Positions 6,106-6,386 of a stretch of 6,386 bases of DNA are shown one piece after another. Numbering within the stretch: the first letter of the stretch is position 1; each line of letters begins with the position of its first letter. The DNA is from an uncultured Flavobacteriales bacterium (lineage in GTDB: Bacteria > Bacteroidota > Bacteroidia > Flavobacteriales > Vicingaceae). The notes under the pieces are model-generated. The model worked only from the letters and a program-made list of their open reading frames with translations, did not search any database and was not told the DNA's origin. The DNA lies in NCBI GenBank assembly GCA_913052515.1, contig CAJXFJ010000110.1, forward strand, positions 1-6,386, in the 5' to 3' direction. The position numbers were made by a program, and so were the translations under genes.

Positions 6106-6386
6106 ATGGGATTTTGGAGAAGATTTAGACTTTTTTTAGTTGGAGTAGGTTTAGGCCTTATTTTGGTTATGGTATTTTTTGGTTCTCGTGATTGGACTTC
6201 TTGGACCCCAGAGTCTAGAGTGTTGACTGCTATTGATAGCTCAACTGTAAGTATTTCAGAAAGAGCTGCTTGTCAAATGGCTTGTTTGCAAATTAGTGAT
6301 GAGCAACTTATTGAATTAAAAGAAGTTAGTTCTGTAAATTTTAAAGAAAGTAATGTAAAAGCAAAGCCTTGTCCTGTTTATCGATT
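6106..6386 (+). CDS. Membrane-anchored DUF4258-like protein, N-terminal part (cut by window edge)
   Basis: Function unknown. Reading from the ATG at 6106 gives 93 residues, open to the window edge. Residues 1-8 are basic (RRFR), followed by one hydrophobic segment at about 9-25, so it is probably anchored in the inner membrane with the rest outside the cytoplasm. The soluble part has SERAACQMACLQIS at 51-64, then a helix and EVSSVNFKESN at 73-83. This resembles DUF4258 proteins often found beside this type of alanine dehydrogenase gene in Bacteroidota; I recognised it from memory of the family pattern, not from a search. Cysteines stand at 56, 60 and 89. The start lies 9 bases after the ald stop with no Shine-Dalgarno sequence, so it is likely co-transcribed with ald. 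Alternative: an unrelated small lipid-anchored or secreted protein, less likely because no lipobox is seen. Confidence 0.75.
   Translation, partial: MGFWRRFRLFLVGVGLGLILVMVFFGSRDWTSWTPESRVLTAIDSSTVSISERAACQMACLQISDEQLIELKEVSSVNFKESNVKAKPCPVYR

Overview
The window is an AT-rich stretch of bacterial chromosome, almost certainly from Bacteroidota and probably Flavobacteriales-like. The taxonomic call rests on gene content: a PorX-type response regulator with a PglZ-family output domain, the Bacteroidota-style long alanine dehydrogenase, a DUF4258-like protein next to it, and lpxD followed directly by lpxC. Clear Shine-Dalgarno sequences are missing at most starts, which also fits the phylum. The window is densely coding: seven genes, two of them cut by the window edges, and no gene-free stretch over 100 bases. 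No RNA gene, mobile element, CRISPR array, integration site or origin was seen.

Left half, minus strand, read right to left: an HD-domain phosphohydrolase with a TTG start (1546-2814), lpxD (463-1515), and the first 154 codons of lpxC (1-462). The HD gene and lpxD are 30 bases apart, and that gap is filled by an inverted repeat. lpxD and lpxC abut with no spacer (TAA then ATG). LpxC and LpxD catalyse consecutive steps of lipid A synthesis, so this is a Gram-negative outer-membrane biogenesis operon with a nucleotide-hydrolase-like gene in front.

Right half, plus strand: porX (2899-4452), tsaE (4449-4886), an ald-family gene (4873-6096) and a DUF4258-like gene cut by the window edge (6106-6386). 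The first three overlap by 4 and 14 bases, and the last gap is 9 bases, so they look co-transcribed and translationally coupled. They combine a regulator of type IX secretion, a tRNA t6A biogenesis ATPase, a predicted amino-acid dehydrogenase and a small membrane-anchored protein. The 84-base divergent gap at 2815-2898 must hold the promoters for both arms.

I found no sign of a new multi-gene system. This looks like a conserved housekeeping neighbourhood. The best leads are the ald product, which keeps the fold and signature of alanine dehydrogenases but lacks two known active-site residues and the usual acidic NAD-ribose ligand; the inverted repeat pressed against the lpxD start codon; and the divergent pairing of an HD phosphohydrolase with a PglZ-domain regulator.
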